Shown here: in pieces, positions 62,809 to 64,000 of the stretch
Numbering within the stretch: the stretch's first letter is position 1
Layout of the letters: each line of letters opens with the position of its first letter
Source of the DNA: Lepidostoma basale
Lineage: Eukaryota > Arthropoda > Insecta > Trichoptera > Lepidostomatidae
Reading direction: 5' to 3'
DNA: 64,000 nt
Assembly (NCBI GenBank): GCA_022606425.2
Contig: JAHDVF020001505.1
Coordinates: 310,001-374,000 of the forward strand
The notes under the pieces: model-generated
Databases searched by the model: none
What the model was told of the DNA's origin: nothing
The model's input: the letters and a program-made list of their open reading frames with translations, nothing else
Program-made: the position numbers and the translations under genes

Positions 62809-62975
62809 ACCACGATCAAATCAATCAAATATTGAAGCTTATTATGCCAGCCACGCGAGGAAGGGAGAAATCGACGTACGTGCGTGATCTTTGAATGTTA
62901 AGGAATCGAGAGATGTAAGTCAAGGCGGTCCATTATTTTAGACCTTACACCTTGGGGGGTTTAAACAGTTAGTTC
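62809..62975 (+). mobile_element. LINE lineage A remnant
   Basis: CCACGATCAAATCAATCAAA (HDQINQ), then CGAGGAAGGGAGAAATCGAC and TTGAATGTTAAGGAATCGAG, to GGCGGTCCATTATTTTAGAC. It lost the RMN segment and has a degenerate tail. Confidence 0.65.
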
Positions 62976-62977
62976 TT

Positions 62978-63272
62978 CTTCTTCTTCAAGTGCCCTGTCG
63001 GGTCCCCCCAACGTTGGTGATCACCTCGGCGAACCTGTCCCTGTCCTGCGCCGCCGAGAAGGTGGTACTTTTCCCCACGCAGTATATGACCCAGATGTGA
63101 GATCTTTCGAACCTTGATAGTTGAAAACAGTTCCCTTTCAACTCTAGCTCGCCTCAGGACATCGGTATTCGTAACCATGTTTGTCCGGGGAACTCTGAGC
63201 ATTCGGCGATGGAGCCACATTTCAAATGCTTCCAGTCTGATCATTGAGTTAACTTTCAAGGTCAACATAAAT
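62978..63272 (-). mobile_element. LINE lineage B 3' end, internally deleted
   Basis: A 99-codon minus frame reads MLTLKVNSMIRLEAFEMWLH, RRMLRVPRTNMVTNTDVLRR, ARVERELFSTIKVRKISHLG and HILRGEKYHLLGGAGQGQVR. At LLGGAGQ the usual LILEGKIEGRR...RNVREW segment is deleted, and the frame runs into the terminal block. It ends in a GAA tail (complement of TTCTTCTTCTTC). Confidence 0.85.
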
Positions 63273-63274
63273 AT

Positions 63275-63472
63275 TCGCTGTCTCTAGCTAAAAAAAATGC
63301 GCATTAAGAAAAGGCACCACCTGAATGCGGACGGGACAAGACAGAATTAAAAGGAGTAAAATGGAAGAGGTCCTGCATTCAGCAGTAGAGGGAAGAAGGC
63401 TGAAGAAAAAGAAGAAAAATGGCCTCTTTCGCAAGGTCATCGAAAAGGTTTGCGGCCTCCCGACTTAAGGTA
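63275..63472. other. unclassified, with a GAAGAAG-type LINE end near 63.37 kb
   Basis: TCCTGCATTCAGCAGTAGAG with GGAAGAAGGCTGAAGAAAAA at 63,370-63,410 resembles the 3' end of a D-type LINE on the plus strand. Nothing else was recognised. Confidence 0.35.
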
Positions 63473-63539
63473 TTAAAAAAATAACGGCGGGCTTAGAGTT
63501 GTTAGTTGAGTTAAAGGGAAAGTCAACACAAGAAATTCG

Positions 63540-63676
63540 AAATTCAAAACATTTCTCCCTCTTTCCATACACAACAGTTTGTTGGAAAGCGCCGCGGGCG
63601 CCGGCGGCGCGGCAGCCGCGGCACGGGGACCTTGTTGTTGACTAAGGCTCCGTGACACTCGAAGTAAATAGAACAT
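63540..63676 (-). CDS. possible host exon, Ala/Pro-rich
   Basis: The minus-strand frame from the ATG at 63,676 reads MFYLLRVSRSLSQQQGPR, then AAAAAPPAPAALSNKLLCME. It is strongly GC-rich (GCCGCGGCTGCCGCGCCGCC on that strand) within an AT-rich window. The frame runs on to 63,473, but composition changes after about 63,560, so a splice site may lie there; none is convincing. I do not recognise the protein. Chance GC-rich sequence is equally possible. Confidence 0.22.
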
Positions 63677-63821
63677 CTCGTGTGTGATTTTCCCCTTTAT
63701 ATTTGATGTTTGTTTACTCGCGAAATGTCATAGCCCAAACGGGCGCCATCGACGACACGTGCAAATTAAACGAATTATCCACTAAATAAAACGTTTCTAA
63801 ATATACACTATCAGAGAGACC

Positions 63822-63893
63822 TTCGTTCGAGCTACGATTGCCACATCGATTATAGTGTGAAAAAGATATCTCACACTATCTTTGGTCAGGTCA
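63822..63893 (+). mobile_element. SINE S family fragment
   Basis: GACCTTCGTTCGAGCTACGA, TTGCCACATCGATTATAGTG and TCACACTATCTTTGGTCAGG follow the order of the S family head and body. The B box is deleted. Confidence 0.55.
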
Positions 63894-63896
63894 CAA

Positions 63897-64000
63897 CAAC
63901 AAACCATCAAGCCGTTTCCCCGCAGAGGTAGGCAGAGACAATGGACCACCACACTAATCTATCCTGGCACACCTCTCTAGCTTCCTCCACATTCATACAT
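63897..64000 (-). mobile_element. LINE lineage A tail, runs off the window
   Basis: AACAACAAACCATCAAGCCG, then GTTTCCCCGCAGAGGTAGGC, the complement of VVWRSI and CTAGCTTCCTCCACATTCAT. The copy continues beyond position 64,000. Confidence 0.8.

Overview
This window is eukaryotic nuclear DNA, strongly AT-rich and almost entirely made of interspersed repeats. The best reading is an insect genome, probably a moth or butterfly (inference). The reasons are a mariner of the cecropia type, many short 3'-end LINE copies of kinds common in arthropods, tRNA-derived SINEs, and the absence of any bacterial signal such as operons or ribosome binding sites. No complete host gene is visible. Two GC-rich minus-strand patches (54,874-55,043 and 63,540-63,676) could be exons. 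If they are, most of the window is intron or intergenic sequence.

Layout. 0-6 kb: an 11-bp CACGTG satellite, a LINE end, hairpin repeats, a probable 1,001-bp solo LTR (3,417-4,417) and a (GTTA)/(GTTT)-tailed LINE copy. 6-15 kb: 3' ends of several LINE lineages, a tRNA-derived SINE and a long hairpin at 12.4 kb. 15-20 kb: a YADD-lineage LINE end and three hairpin elements, two of which carry hammerhead-ribozyme-like cores, then converging retroposon tails. 20.26-22.24 kb: a decayed DNA transposon with 15-bp inverted termini, followed by a (TA)n array. 23-33 kb: more LINE ends, a SINE split by a LINE that left an exact 10-bp target duplication, a LINE copy with a 12-bp duplication, and a hAT-type MITE. 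33-49 kb: SINE/LINE chimeras, a LINE remnant with a recognisable reverse transcriptase YADD motif, a three-level nested insertion at 41.3-41.7 kb, and a nearly perfect 199-bp hairpin at 48.5 kb. 49-52 kb: a full-length mariner with perfect 31-bp inverted repeats, inserted in one arm of an older inverted repeat. Its transposase frame is open, but the second catalytic aspartate is tyrosine. 52-64 kb: a second (TA)n array, a 10-bp minisatellite, split LINE copies, a candidate exon, a hAT-like MITE, a decayed second mariner lineage, a pogo-like relic with a PCNA-binding-type tail, and SINEs.

The most interesting signal is shared by hairpin repeats that otherwise look unrelated (2.6, 12.5, 15.8, 17.2, 34.2, 39.9, 41.9 and 48.6 kb). 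Each carries all or part of the order: short helix, CUGANGA-like box, short stem-loop, GAAA, a palindromic tetranucleotide, UC or UU, closing helix. This is the strand order of a type I hammerhead ribozyme with a minimal helix III, as known from Penelope-like elements and retrozymes. The best copies have complementary helix I strands at exactly the expected places. All copies also have one extra nucleotide before helix II, and this must be tested.

The elements do not cooperate as a pathway. Their relationship is parasitic and stratigraphic: SINEs borrow LINE tails, LINEs interrupt SINEs, and a mariner interrupts an older inverted repeat.
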